A stretch of 64,000 nt of DNA, taken from Desulfopila aestuarii DSM 18488 (GTDB lineage Bacteria > Desulfobacterota > Desulfobulbia > Desulfobulbales > Desulfocapsaceae). Of the stretch, positions 28,029 through 37,182 are shown piece after piece (positions within the stretch are counted from its first letter, which is position 1; each line of letters starts with the position of its first letter). The translations under genes and the position numbers were made by a program. Where the stretch lies: the NCBI RefSeq assembly GCF_900143695.1, contig NZ_FRFE01000004.1:186001-250000 (forward strand), given 5' to 3'. The notes below the pieces were generated by a model, which searched no databases, was not told where the DNA came from, and was given only the letters and a program-made list of their open reading frames with translations.

Positions 28029-29294
28029 TCACTGATTAGGCGTCATATCTTTTTTCACAGCAGGTAAAGGATCAAAGGGTCGGTAGAGCGGATCGCCAAC
28101 CAGCACCATCTGCCAAGAAATATACGGCAATGAAATAAGATAACTTTCCCCGAGGTCCATGTACCCTTCCGTTAACGCGGCAAAAAAGAGTTCGGGTAAA
28201 GGAAACCCCTGGACATATGGCTCGTACACCGGACCAATTGTCGCCGCTACTCCTTTATTCAGCATCTGCACACACCACACCGGGCTGGCAGCCTTCTTTA
28301 AGGTCGAACATTCTGCTGAAGCGATATGGTATCCCACGGCACCTTGCACCCAGGTAAAGCTGTCTATATATTTCCCAAGAGAATACCAACCAGCATAGAG
28401 CGCCGCATTCGGAGCACTTCCAGGCGCAAAAAGCTCAGGTTGTGCATCCAGTTTTACCTGCATCCTGCGCTCTACAACCTGTGCTGCTTTATGTAATGAA
28501 GCGTCCCACTGGGCATACCCACTTAATTGTTTTTTTTCTGGCAGAGGCCAACGTGCATCAAAGTAAGCCGTACCTTGCAATCCCTTATGTTCTGCAGCAA
28601 TGGTATCTTCTAGAATTCGGTACACAGTTTTTTCGTCCGGTCCGTCCAGTCGCGACACCAGGAGAATGTCATTTTTTTTAAGGAATGTTTTTTTATTTTG
28701 AAAACCTATGAAATAGGGATTTTCTATCCAGCCTGACAAATCATACCCCTTGGCCTTGGCAAGCATGAGCTCCGAATCAACAGCAGCTCGCTTGTTGGTT
28801 CCGGTAAGTTCATCGATCCGAGCAGCCAACTCTTTGATCAACTTTTCTGCATCAGTTTGCTTTTCACCATCCTTTTGCAATTTATTCTTTTCCCGTCGCA
28901 AATCCGCTATGATGTCTTCTGTTTTCCAGTCAGGCGTCGGGGGCATTACCTTGAGTGGAACACCATACACAAGGACAATGGCATAGATATTTCGTCCTTT
29001 CTTCTTCAAGGCTGCAATCTTCTCCTGCACAGGTAGCAAGAGTCCTTTTTCATACTCCTCACGCTCCATAACCTCATGAAGGGTAAGTGAAGTAGATAAA
29101 ATATTTTCCTCCGGTATATCACGAATTTTCATGTATTTTTTGGCAATACCTTTCCCGCCGGACATTCTCGAATTAACTACAACCAGAACCTCATTGGCAA
29201 CAAAACAGTAAGAAGTTTCAGAAATGGCTAAAAATGAAATAATTGTTATAAAAACTGCTAGATATAAAAAAATCACTGGCTTTTTTTTATACAT
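28029..29294 (-). CDS. TIGR03790-like secreted protein
   Basis: 421 residues with an N-terminal hydrophobic signal (about 8-28, FLYLAVFITIISFLAIS). The mature part begins with ANEVLVVVNSRMSGGKGIAKKYM and contains RDIPEENIL and YAIVLVYGVPLKVMPP. These match what I remember of TIGR03790 proteins (Arg-x-Ile-Pro-x-x-Asn-x-(Ile/Leu), YG(I/V)P), a family of unknown function in diverse bacteria. Residues 120-160 are a charged coiled-coil insertion. Near the end, a Gly-Pro-Val-Tyr-Glu-Pro-Tyr segment and GDPLYRPF are conserved. It stands alone, divergent from the sigma-54 activator gene. Confidence 0.72.
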   Translation of the reverse strand: MYKKKPVIFLYLAVFITIISFLAISETSYCFVANEVLVVVNSRMSGGKGIAKKYMKIRDIPEENILSTSLTLHEVMEREEYEKGLLLPVQEKIAALKKKGRNIYAIVLVYGVPLKVMPPTPDWKTEDIIADLRREKNKLQKDGEKQTDAEKLIKELAARIDELTGTNKRAAVDSELMLAKAKGYDLSGWIENPYFIGFQNKKTFLKKNDILLVSRLDGPDEKTVYRILEDTIAAEHKGLQGTAYFDARWPLPEKKQLSGYAQWDASLHKAAQVVERRMQVKLDAQPELFAPGSAPNAALYAGWYSLGKYIDSFTWVQGAVGYHIASAECSTLKKAASPVWCVQMLNKGVAATIGPVYEPYVQGFPLPELFFAALTEGYMDLGESYLISLPYISWQMVLVGDPLYRPFDPLPAVKKDMTPNQ

Positions 29295-29380
29295 TTATGT
29301 TAACTACTCCTTTGGATTGTCATACCCTGTAGTCATCTCACGACATAAAATTCTCTTATTTTTTTTTCTCATGATATATA

Positions 29381-29412
29381 CTAGCAGTCAGATGCACTAG
29401 CATCTACGCTAG
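29381..29412. promoter_or_regulatory. Nested dyad upstream of the sigma-54 activator
   Basis: AGATGC-ACTA-GCATCT (29390-29405) is a perfect inverted repeat, enclosed by CTAGC (29381-29385) and GCTAG (29408-29412). It lies 48 bases before the activator ATG, in the 165-base divergent region. It may be an operator or a leader hairpin; no U-tract follows, so it is not a simple terminator. Confidence 0.4.
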
Positions 29413-29459
29413 ATTTTCTGCACAATTTTTATACCAGGGAAATAGAGGTTCTTAACCTA

Positions 29460-30944
29460 ATGGATGAAATTCAGCAAAACATAGACAGGCTACTTCACAA
29501 CCAGAGAAACCTGCTTGACATCATGCCCGAAATGGTCCTGCTCGTCCATGGTGGAAGTTCCGTGGAATACATGAACCCGAGCGCCATCAATTTTTTTGGC
29601 GACCTTCGCAGTCTTGAGTCTCCAAAGGGGAAAAACAACAACTCAAAGACAGCGGCCATGCTGTTTGAAATCATCAAACAGTCTATGGAAAAGAACCAGA
29701 CTGGCACCCAACAGGAGATCAATCTCAACGACACGTATCTCGAATGTGTCCTCGCCCCCTTCGAAGGGTACAAAGGCGACCTCCTCCACTGGCTGTTTTT
29801 ACGGGATATCACCAACGCCAAATCTCAGGGCGACAATCTCTCGTACATCAACAACAGCATTGAATCGATCATCATCAACGAGATTAAAGAGATAAAGGAT
29901 CGTGATCGGGTTCGTCAGGTTTTAACCAAGGAAAAGAATTACCTCAAGGATCATTTCAACACCCACTATGAAGAGGGCACCATGGTGGGATCGAGCAAAC
30001 CCTTGAGAGATCTGCGCCATATGGTCGAGCAGGTTGCCAGTTCAGATGCCACTATCCTCATCACCGGTGAGTCTGGAACAGGTAAAGAACTGGTTGCTAA
30101 TCTTATCCGGGAAAGCAGTGACCGTAGCGACAAACCGTTTTTAAAGATCAATTGTAATACCATCAATGATTCGCTCCTGGAGAGCGACCTGTTCGGCTAT
30201 GAAAAAGGTGCATTCACCGGAGCCGATACCAGAAGACAAGGTAAATTTGAAGTCGTTGATGGTGGCACCATCTTTCTTGATGAAATAGGCGATATCAGTC
30301 CACGAATGCAAGCAGCACTTTTGCGAGTTCTGCAAGACGGAGAAATTATCCGCGTAGGCGGAAATGTTCCAATAAAAGTGGATGTGCGGATCATTGCCGC
30401 CACTAACGCCGACCTCGCTGCGGCGGTACACGAAGGAACTTTTCGGCTCGACCTTTTCTATCGACTGAATATCATAAATATTTCGATTCCCCCCTTACGG
30501 GAAAGAAAAGAAGATATTGTCGATCTGGTCAGTCATTTCGTTCGCAGATATCGAAAGGCTTTCAAGAAAGATATCACCTTTCTGCCCAAGTCCATCATGA
30601 CCAGACTACAGGAGCATGACTGGCCAGGTAACGTCCGAGAACTTGAAAACGTTATACAACGAGCTGTTTTGATGGCAAAAAGTAACGTCATCACCAACAA
30701 CGAATTGTTCTTTGACCGGCAGCACGAAGCAAATGTGCCACCTCCGGCCGTCTCGATCCTCGACCGCCTGCAGGGAATGTCACTTCGCGATATGATGTCG
30801 GAGGTCGAAAAAGAGATCCTTACCAACTTTTTACATAAGTATAACGGAAACGTAGCTCTCACTGCCAAAAAACTAGGCGTGGGCAAAACCGCCTTCTATG
30901 ATAAGCTGAAACGCTATAACATTTCGCCCAAAGAATTGAAGTGA
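29460..30944 (+). CDS. PAS-domain sigma-54-dependent transcriptional activator
   Basis: 494 residues. Residues 10-125 form a PAS-like sensor (IMPEMVLLVHGGSSVEYMNP). The AAA+ domain carries Walker A GESGTGKE (203-210), the sigma-54-contacting loop GAFTGA (250-255), Walker B IFLDEIGD (271-278) and FRLDLFYRLNI with the arginine finger. A Fis-type helix-turn-helix ends the protein (NVALTAKKLGVGKTAFYDKL). Without a receiver domain it should respond to a small ligand, redox state or partner protein. No -24/-12 promoter was recognised nearby, so its targets are unknown. A small Cys-rich gene follows by 64 bases. Confidence 0.94.
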   Translation: MDEIQQNIDRLLHNQRNLLDIMPEMVLLVHGGSSVEYMNPSAINFFGDLRSLESPKGKNNNSKTAAMLFEIIKQSMEKNQTGTQQEINLNDTYLECVLAPFEGYKGDLLHWLFLRDITNAKSQGDNLSYINNSIESIIINEIKEIKDRDRVRQVLTKEKNYLKDHFNTHYEEGTMVGSSKPLRDLRHMVEQVASSDATILITGESGTGKELVANLIRESSDRSDKPFLKINCNTINDSLLESDLFGYEKGAFTGADTRRQGKFEVVDGGTIFLDEIGDISPRMQAALLRVLQDGEIIRVGGNVPIKVDVRIIAATNADLAAAVHEGTFRLDLFYRLNIINISIPPLRERKEDIVDLVSHFVRRYRKAFKKDITFLPKSIMTRLQEHDWPGNVRELENVIQRAVLMAKSNVITNNELFFDRQHEANVPPPAVSILDRLQGMSLRDMMSEVEKEILTNFLHKYNGNVALTAKKLGVGKTAFYDKLKRYNISPKELK

Positions 30945-31008
30945 CTTAGTGGTATATGTATTGCATATGAGAGCGCAAAAGCATTTGAATGCGTAATCCT
31001 CGAAGACG

Positions 31009-31257
31009 GTGCAATATATGGTACAAATTCCCAAAAAGACATCAATCTGCCCTTATTGGTCAGGCCACACCCAGAGATGCGGAATGCATGACGACGGTCT
31101 GTTCATCCCTCTGGAGGACTACGTGGAAACCTATTGTTCTTCCCGCGAATATACTGGCTGTTGCCACCTTGCCGAATCATCCACAACTGATCAGAATGCG
31201 AGTATGGCTGAAAAAATCAGAATCCTTCATGACACCATCGTTGGGTGCAAGCACTAA
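31009..31257 (+). CDS. Small Cys/His-rich protein
   Basis: 82 residues from GTG 31009, or 79 from ATG 31018, which I slightly prefer. Six Cys are grouped as C-x9-C in SICPYWSGHTQRCGMHDDG and C-x7-CC in YCSSREYTGCCHL, plus one near the C-terminus; His residues accompany each group. The spacing suggests a metal or iron-sulfur site, or a redox switch. Similar short N-terminal Cys modules occur in deltaproteobacterial proteins, but I cannot name a family. It follows the sigma-54 activator by 64 bases and might act with its PAS sensor. Another open frame overlaps it but has no recognisable features. Confidence 0.6.
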   Translation: MQYMVQIPKKTSICPYWSGHTQRCGMHDDGLFIPLEDYVETYCSSREYTGCCHLAESSTTDQNASMAEKIRILHDTIVGCKH

Positions 31258-31307
31258 AAGGCTGTTTTCAGTTTAAAAACTCCTTTAGGCTTTCATAACG
31301 CACTTTT

Positions 31308-31341
31308 TTGGCCTTGAAAAACTCTTGTCTTTCAAGGCCAA
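31308..31341. repeat. 12-base inverted repeat after ampG and the small Cys-rich gene
   Basis: TTGGCCTTGAAA (31308-31319) pairs perfectly with TTTCAAGGCCAA (31330-31341) around a 10-base loop. It sits between the convergent ends of two genes, where a terminator is expected, but neither strand has a clear U-tract after the stem. Possibly a weak bidirectional terminator. Confidence 0.5.
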
Positions 31342-31348
31342 TACCATT

Positions 31349-32941
31349 TCATTTCTCCTTTTTCGAACTAGTCGCATCAGCCGTTTGCAATCCCTTTTCT
31401 TCCCGCACCATCCAGATCAGCAACAACACCGGCACCCCCACTCCTGCGGTAATCAAAAAAAACGTTTCATAACCAAGCGATGAAACCATCGAACCCGAAT
31501 ATCCACCTATGAGTTTTGGGAATAGGGTCATCACCGATGAAAAGATCGCGTATTGAACGGCAGTAAAGGAAACACTGGTGAGTGCAGAGAGAAAAGCCAC
31601 AAAAGCTGTTGATGCAAGACCAGCACTGAGATTGTCGGCAGCGATCACTAATGTCAGCATGGAAATATCGGCACCAGCCGAAGCAAGTACCATAAAAAGC
31701 AGATTGGTGGCCGCAGAAAGAAGTGCGCCGACAAAGAGGATTCGCATGACACCGTACCGGATAGTCAACATCCCACCAAGAAAACCACCTGCCAGGGTCA
31801 TGACCAAACCAAAAGTCTTGGTGATAGTGGCAATCTCGTTATTTGTGAAGCCGAGATCTACATAGAAAACATTTGAAACAACACCTAGAACGATATCAGA
31901 GATCCGGTAAAAACCCACCAGTACCAAAAGTAAAACAGCGCTTCTCATGCTATATCGCTGAAAGAAATCCTTTACTGGCATAACATAGGTCTGTCGCACC
32001 ATAGGGCGATCGACAAGATTTAGCCGAACAAGAATAGCTGCGACCAAAGCGGCTGCGGCCAGCGCTACACCAAAACGAAACGCCTCAATCAAAAAGCCAA
32101 GAATTACACCCGAGAGCGGCAATTGTGCCGTCATAACACTTTTCCAACCTACCGTTAAATTCCCCAAATTGAAAAAGGTTGTGACAAAGGCCATCACCAT
32201 ACATAAAAACAGTCCGACTATCCTGCAATATTGACCAACGGTGTATTCATGCAGTTTATTGCTCTTGGCACGGTTGGGCTCGATGATAACAAGCGTGGTC
32301 ATCACTCCGAGCAGCATAATCCCGGCCATAATGAAATATGTTCCCTGCCATGCCGAAAAATTATACGCCTCTCTACTCGTACCAATCCATGACGCCAGAT
32401 AAAGAGATCCAGCACCTGCTACCAGCATTCCGACACGGTAGCCGGCAATGTACATAGAAGCGAGCATAGCCTGCAGCGACTGCTCCGCACTCTCAATTCG
32501 ATATGCATCAATGACAATGTCCTGAGTTGCCGACGAAAAGCCAAGCAGCACAGCCGCCATGGCCATTGAGGTGAGACTGGTTGGCGACAATACCGGATCG
32601 GTGAGCCCCATCCAGCAAATAGCAGCTATGATCATCAACTGTGAAACCAGCAGCCAACTGCGCCGGCGACCGAGAATTCGAGTCAACAATGGCAACGGCA
32701 GTAGATCTATGAGCGGCGCCCAGATAAATTTGAAAGAATAGCCAAGAGCAGCCCAGCTGAAAAAGGTTACAGCAGAACGACTGACCCCTGCCTCCCGCAA
32801 CCATACAGAAAGTGTGGAGAAAATCAAAAGAATCGGGATCCCAGCAGAAAACCCGAGAAACAGCATTGTGACTGCTCGGGGATGTCCCCATGAGGTCAGA
32901 GTTTCTTTCCAGCCACGTTTTGTGTCATTTTCGTGCCTCAT
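31349..32941 (-). CDS. ampG: AmpG-like major facilitator permease
   Basis: 530 residues with 12-14 hydrophobic segments. The opening region (MLFLGFSAGIPILLIFSTLS, then WLREAGVSRS) and FIWAPLIDLLPLPLL are typical of AmpG, the inner-membrane importer of anhydromuropeptides for peptidoglycan recycling. ILGRRRSWLL corresponds to the basic MFS loop between helices 2 and 3. Length is close to AmpG of enterobacteria (491) with a longer central loop. Single gene; divergent from cysS. AmpG-like proteins also include other solute carriers, so the substrate is inferred from the family. Confidence 0.82.
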   Translation of the reverse strand: MRHENDTKRGWKETLTSWGHPRAVTMLFLGFSAGIPILLIFSTLSVWLREAGVSRSAVTFFSWAALGYSFKFIWAPLIDLLPLPLLTRILGRRRSWLLVSQLMIIAAICWMGLTDPVLSPTSLTSMAMAAVLLGFSSATQDIVIDAYRIESAEQSLQAMLASMYIAGYRVGMLVAGAGSLYLASWIGTSREAYNFSAWQGTYFIMAGIMLLGVMTTLVIIEPNRAKSNKLHEYTVGQYCRIVGLFLCMVMAFVTTFFNLGNLTVGWKSVMTAQLPLSGVILGFLIEAFRFGVALAAAALVAAILVRLNLVDRPMVRQTYVMPVKDFFQRYSMRSAVLLLVLVGFYRISDIVLGVVSNVFYVDLGFTNNEIATITKTFGLVMTLAGGFLGGMLTIRYGVMRILFVGALLSAATNLLFMVLASAGADISMLTLVIAADNLSAGLASTAFVAFLSALTSVSFTAVQYAIFSSVMTLFPKLIGGYSGSMVSSLGYETFFLITAGVGVPVLLLIWMVREEKGLQTADATSSKKEK

Positions 32942-33063
32942 TCTTGTCTTTTCCTTGTATTACGATTATGCTCACATGTTTATCACAACCAAACAGCAGC
33001 ATGGCCACAGGCCATGTTCAAACACCAGCCATAGGGTCCTCTATCAAAAGCTGCCGAGGGTTC

Positions 33064-33094
33064 TTGCATACGGATTTCACTGTTATATAGTGAA
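33064..33094 (+). promoter_or_regulatory. Promoter with palindrome upstream of cysS
   Basis: TTGCAT (33064-33069) and TATAGT (33086-33091) are separated by 16 bases, a plausible sigma-70 promoter. The -10 is embedded in TTCACT (33076-33081)-N7-AGTGAA (33089-33094), a perfect 6-base inverted repeat. The layout resembles the one before the glycan cluster (6-7-6) but with other bases. Confidence 0.45.
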
Positions 33095-33160
33095 CCATAC
33101 ACATAGTGGCAGGATTATTACTCAACGCTCACGAACTGTCCACAGATAGTTCTTCATACC

Positions 33161-34633
33161 ATGACCATACATATTTACAACACACTGACCGGAAAGAAAG
33201 AAAGGCTCGAACCGCTGGAACCTAACCATGTCAAGCTTTATGTTTGCGGAATAACTTCTTATGATTTCTGCCACATAGGGCATGCTCGTTCTGCCCTCGC
33301 CTTTGACATGATCGTCAAATATCTGCGGTATCGGAACTATAAGGTAACGTACGTTCGCAACTTTACAGATATCGACGACAAAATTATCAACAGGGCCGCC
33401 GAACAGAACACATCCTCGTTTGAGCTCGCAGATAGATTTATTCATGAGTTTTATACAGATATGGACCGGCTCGGCATCGATCGGCCTGACATGGAACCCA
33501 AAGCGACCGAACACATTCAGGAAATGGTGCAGATCATTTCTGAATTGATCGATAAAGGCATGGCTTATCAGGCGGGGAACGATGTTTACTATGCGGTCGA
33601 AACATTTTCAGAGTACGGCAAACTCTCCAGGAGAAATCTTGAAGATATGCAGGCAGGTGCCCGTATCTCTGTCAACGAGATGAAACGGAATCCCATGGAT
33701 TTCGTCTTATGGAAAGGCTCGAAACCCGGCGAACCGAAATGGGACAGCCCCTGGGGTGAAGGACGACCAGGCTGGCATATCGAATGCTCTGCCATGAGCC
33801 GCAAGTATCTTGGCAACACATTCGACATCCATGGAGGCGGTAAGGATCTCATTTTTCCTCACCATGAAAATGAGATTGCCCAAAGCGAGGGTGCCAATGG
33901 CTGCTCGTTCGTCAAAACCTGGATCCACCACGGTTTCGTTACAATCCGTGATGAGAAGATGTCAAAGTCACTTAATAACTTTTTGACCATTCGTGACCTG
34001 CTCGAGCATTATCATCCAGAAATACTCCGTTTTTTCGTTTTCTCAACACACTATCGAAACCCTCTCGACTTCTCTGAATTGGCCATGCAGGATGCCACCG
34101 CTGGCCTTGAACGACTCTACGCAGCTATTGCGGCGGTTGATGCTCTCACCACAGACGGTCGCTCAGATAGTGATAGCGTTATTACCGACAAAGATCGCCA
34201 GCAGATGTTATCCATTGAAGAGCGCTTCCAGAAAGCAATGGACAATGACTTCAACTCAGCTCAGGCGCAGAGCGTTCTTTTTGATGCAGCAAAAAGCATA
34301 AATCGTATTCTACAGGGTCTGCCCCCTGAACCAGCCTCGGACGATCTTGTCTTTCTGCACGCCACCCGGGATCTTGTCAAAAAACTTGCCGCCATTATGG
34401 GCCTTCTTGAAGAAGATGCCCAAACCTTTCTTGACGCCCAAAAACAAAAAATGTTGTCGGCAATTGACATGGACGAAGTAACCATCGATAATCTCATAGA
34501 GGAACGTCGCCTTGCCAGGTCCACCAAAAACTGGGCACGCAGCGATGAGATCCGCGATGAACTTTTAGCCCACAACATAGAGCTGAAGGATGGTCCCGAG
34601 GGCACGAGTTGGACGGTAAAAAGAACTTCTTGA
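33161..34633 (+). CDS. cysS: Cysteinyl-tRNA synthetase
   Basis: Charges tRNA-Cys with cysteine. The class I HIGH motif is CHIGHARSA (37-45), the zinc site begins at Cys29 in YVCGITSYD, with GWHIECSAMS and FPHHENEIAQSEG supplying the other ligands, and KMSKS is at residues 266-270. The C-terminal part (300-490) is the helical anticodon-binding region with EERRLARSTKNWARSDEIRD near the end. Length 490 is normal. Start ATG 33161; promoter candidate about 70-95 bases upstream. Single-gene unit followed by the MEMO1-type gene. Confidence 0.97.
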   Translation: MTIHIYNTLTGKKERLEPLEPNHVKLYVCGITSYDFCHIGHARSALAFDMIVKYLRYRNYKVTYVRNFTDIDDKIINRAAEQNTSSFELADRFIHEFYTDMDRLGIDRPDMEPKATEHIQEMVQIISELIDKGMAYQAGNDVYYAVETFSEYGKLSRRNLEDMQAGARISVNEMKRNPMDFVLWKGSKPGEPKWDSPWGEGRPGWHIECSAMSRKYLGNTFDIHGGGKDLIFPHHENEIAQSEGANGCSFVKTWIHHGFVTIRDEKMSKSLNNFLTIRDLLEHYHPEILRFFVFSTHYRNPLDFSELAMQDATAGLERLYAAIAAVDALTTDGRSDSDSVITDKDRQQMLSIEERFQKAMDNDFNSAQAQSVLFDAAKSINRILQGLPPEPASDDLVFLHATRDLVKKLAAIMGLLEEDAQTFLDAQKQKMLSAIDMDEVTIDNLIEERRLARSTKNWARSDEIRDELLAHNIELKDGPEGTSWTVKRTS

Positions 34634-34861
34634 TTTTCACTTTTTCCTCACCCCCGAATGTCTGTCACTTCTTCCTGCAGAATACAATCTGACAGCAAGA
34701 GTGGCAGACTGCTGAGCCTCATACAAAATGACCCAGCTGATTGCAGGTTCTGTTACTGGAAACACAACATCACATTGCGGGTAAATCTCCTCTTGAGATC
34801 GCTTGCCAGTGAAGGCAACGTGCGAGGATGGAAACACAACAACCAATATAAGGGTGATACC

Positions 34862-35668
34862 ATGATCAGACAGCCAGCTGTTGCAGATCGTTTTTACCCA
34901 GGCAATCCCACCCAGCTTTCCCAACAAATCAAGACATTACTGACAGTCAATGCCTTGCCTTCCAAAAGAAAGGCATTTGCGGCAATTTGCCCTCACGCAG
35001 GCTATATATATTCCGGTCGCGTAGCCGCTGAAACCCTCAGTGCCATCGAAATTCCCAAAACCGTCGTGTTACTTGGGCTCAACCACCACGGCCAAGGCGC
35101 GCCGGTTGCCCTATCACTTGCTGACTGGCATATGCCCTTGGGTGAAGTATCGGTCAACCATAAGGTCGCAAAAATGTTGCTCGATGCCAACAGTCCCATC
35201 GTCCATGATGAAGTGGCCCATAAGTATGAACATTCCATTGAAGTGCAGATCCCTTTTCTTCAGGTGTTGCAACCCGATCTCAACATCATTCCCATTGTAC
35301 TCTCGCACGTCTCCTATCCCATGTGTGAAGAAATTGCGGCCACTATCGCCGGTGTCATCAATACGGTTTCTGAAGATATCCTTATTATCGCATCAACCGA
35401 TATGAGCCATTACGAATCGCGGGAATCTGCAACGCTCAAAGACACCCAGGTACTTCAGCGAATAGAACAGCTCAACCCCCGCGGAGTATATGACATCGTT
35501 CACAGCAAGCGCATATCGATGTGCGGGATCATCCCTGTTTCCGTCGCCCTGATAGCCGCAAAATCCCTTGGCGCCACCTCGGCCGAAGTAATCCGCTATA
35601 CGGACTCAGGAGAAGCCTCAGGCGACACCAACCAGGTGGTCGGTTATGCCGGGGTTGTTGTTTGTTGA
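34862..35668 (+). CDS. amrB: AmmeMemoRadiSam system protein B (MEMO1 family)
   Basis: The frame is open from 34658, but ATG 34862 with AAGGGTG upstream gives the standard 268-residue protein, starting MIRQPAVADRFYPGNP. Conserved metal-site elements are CPHAGYIYSGRVAAETL, LLGLNHHGQGAPVALS, HSIEVQIPFLQ and STDMSHYES; the family fold resembles dioxygenases with a His/Asp site. In many bacteria it occurs with an AMMECR1 protein and a radical SAM enzyme; neither is adjacent here. The family role is unresolved, with proposed redox or RNA-linked functions. The family assignment is firm. Confidence 0.92.
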   Translation: MIRQPAVADRFYPGNPTQLSQQIKTLLTVNALPSKRKAFAAICPHAGYIYSGRVAAETLSAIEIPKTVVLLGLNHHGQGAPVALSLADWHMPLGEVSVNHKVAKMLLDANSPIVHDEVAHKYEHSIEVQIPFLQVLQPDLNIIPIVLSHVSYPMCEEIAATIAGVINTVSEDILIIASTDMSHYESRESATLKDTQVLQRIEQLNPRGVYDIVHSKRISMCGIIPVSVALIAAKSLGATSAEVIRYTDSGEASGDTNQVVGYAGVVVC

Positions 35669-35699
35669 AAAATGAGACAACTTTTCTTGAGCTTTTTTC

Positions 35700-35728
35700 T
35701 TGACACTAAAACGTATTTCCTCTATAAA
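35700..35728 (+). promoter_or_regulatory. Promoter of tRNA-Gln
   Basis: TTGACA (35700-35705), 17 bases, then TATAAA (35723-35728). The predicted start near 35735 lies about 19 bases before the mature tRNA, as expected for a short 5' leader removed by RNase P. Confidence 0.75.
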
Positions 35729-35753
35729 TCACCCCACCTGAGCGGCACTTCAC

Positions 35754-35827
35754 TGGGGGATGGTCTAATGGCAAGACAGCGGACTCTGACTCCGCTTATC
35801 AAGGTTCGAATCCTTGTCCCCCAGCCA
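35754..35827 (+). tRNA. tRNA-Gln(CTG)
   Basis: 74 bases with encoded CCA. The acceptor stem pairs TGGGGGA (35754-35760) with TCCCCCA (35817-35823); discriminator G35824. The anticodon stem GCGGA/TCCGC (35779-35783 with 35791-35795) encloses loop CTCTGAC; anticodon CTG at 35786-35788 reads CAG. The T-loop GGTTCGAATC is intact. It has its own promoter and terminator. No integrase or att duplication is nearby. Confidence 0.96.
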
Positions 35828-35836
35828 AAATAAAAA

Positions 35837-35876
35837 AGCGGCTGCAACCAATTTTGGTTGCAGCCGCTTTTTTTTT
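35837..35876 (+). terminator. Rho-independent terminator of tRNA-Gln
   Basis: A perfect 14-base stem AGCGGCTGCAACCA / TGGTTGCAGCCGCT (35837-35850 with 35855-35868) with a 4-base loop, followed by T9. An A-run precedes it, so it could also stop the aminotransferase transcript on the other strand. Confidence 0.93.
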
Positions 35877-35940
35877 GCTTCATGCGTTCTACAAAAATCA
35901 CTCACTCTTTAGGGTACTACTGCAAAGAGGAAATTTCGCT

Positions 35941-37182
35941 TTATGCGGAAGCCTCCTCAAGCTTGAAGGTGCCTGCTTCAACCTCCTGGTCAATTTCTTT
36001 CAGGGCTCTTTTCATCTGCTTCAACGCCTGGGCAATTCGGTGTTCATTTTCTACCAGGGCGAGACGCAAATACCCTTCCCCTTCCTCACCAAATCCAGCA
36101 CCGGGCGATACAGCAACGTTAGCCCGAGCCATCATCTCAACAGAGAAGCGTATTGAACCCATCTTGTCGTAAGGCGCTGGAATCTTGACCCAGACAAACA
36201 TGCCGGCTTTTGGTGTCTCTACCTCCCAGCCCATACGAACAAGACCGTCACACATCACATCCCGCCGATTCTGATAGACCGAAGCCTGCTCGACGATAGA
36301 GTCGTCACAATCTCGCATGGCAACGATACCTGCCACCTGGATAGCTGAGAAAATACCGTAGTCGTAATATCCCTTAATTTTGGCAAGTCCATCGATAATC
36401 CCCGGATTGCCAACGCAATAACCAAGCCGCCATCCGGCCATATTATACGATTTTGAAAAAGAACTGAACTCAACACCAACATCGAGCGCTCCCGGCACTT
36501 CAAGGAAACTGGGGGCGACATAGCCATCATACGTGACTTTGCCATAGGCAAAATCATTGATCACCATGAAATTATATTTCTTTGCAAGTTTCACGATCTC
36601 GCTAAAGAACTCTTTTGTTGCTAGTCTTCCCGTCGGGTTATGGGGGAAATTGAGCATTACGAGTTTAGGCGCGGGATAAAGCGATTTGCACATCTGCTCG
36701 ATCTGAGCGATAAAGGTATCTTCTGAGCTCAAGGGAATGCGGAGGACGTTGGCACCGGCAATCACAGCAGCATACACATGAATAGGGAATGCAGGCGCAG
36801 GTACTAGAACGGTATCCCCAGGACCAAGTAAGGCGAGGCTCATATGTGAGATGCCCTCTTTAGAACCTATAGTGCAGATGACATCGTTCTCACCGGTAAG
36901 CTGAACATCGTAATTTCGCTTATAGTAAAGCGCGATTTCCCGCTTCAGATTCTTCATACCGCCGGCAACCGGATAGCGATGGCTCTTCGGGTCAAGGGCA
37001 ACCTCGCACAGCTTTTCAGTCACAGGCCCCGGCGCTGGATCCATAGGATTTCCCATGCCTAGGTCAATAACGTCATCGCCTTTCCAACGCTTTTCCATTT
37101 TCATCTTATTAATCATACCAAACAGGTATGGAGGGAGCTGATTCATGCGTTCAGCAAAACGAATTGTAAACTGCTGGTCCAT
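35941..37182 (-). CDS. alaC: AlaC-like PLP-dependent aminotransferase
   Basis: Class I aminotransferase, probably glutamate-pyruvate (alanine) transaminase. The frame opens at 37233, but ATG 37182 has AAAGGA eight bases upstream and gives 413 residues, near E. coli AlaC (412). DVIDLGMGNPMDPAP, NFPHNPTGRLA, INDFAYGKVTYDGYV and the PLP lysine in SSFSKSYNMAGWRLGY are visible. AGFGEEGEGYLRLALVENE is the substrate-binding end. LL-diaminopimelate aminotransferase relatives are an alternative. Single gene, convergent with tRNA-Gln. Regulation is not evident. Confidence 0.88.
   Translation of the reverse strand: MDQQFTIRFAERMNQLPPYLFGMINKMKMEKRWKGDDVIDLGMGNPMDPAPGPVTEKLCEVALDPKSHRYPVAGGMKNLKREIALYYKRNYDVQLTGENDVICTIGSKEGISHMSLALLGPGDTVLVPAPAFPIHVYAAVIAGANVLRIPLSSEDTFIAQIEQMCKSLYPAPKLVMLNFPHNPTGRLATKEFFSEIVKLAKKYNFMVINDFAYGKVTYDGYVAPSFLEVPGALDVGVEFSSFSKSYNMAGWRLGYCVGNPGIIDGLAKIKGYYDYGIFSAIQVAGIVAMRDCDDSIVEQASVYQNRRDVMCDGLVRMGWEVETPKAGMFVWVKIPAPYDKMGSIRFSVEMMARANVAVSPGAGFGEEGEGYLRLALVENEHRIAQALKQMKRALKEIDQEVEAGTFKLEEASA

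Noticed and set aside
35754-35876. tRNA-Gln as an integration site for a genomic island
   Set aside because: No integrase, no duplicated tRNA 3' end, and neighbouring genes are ordinary.
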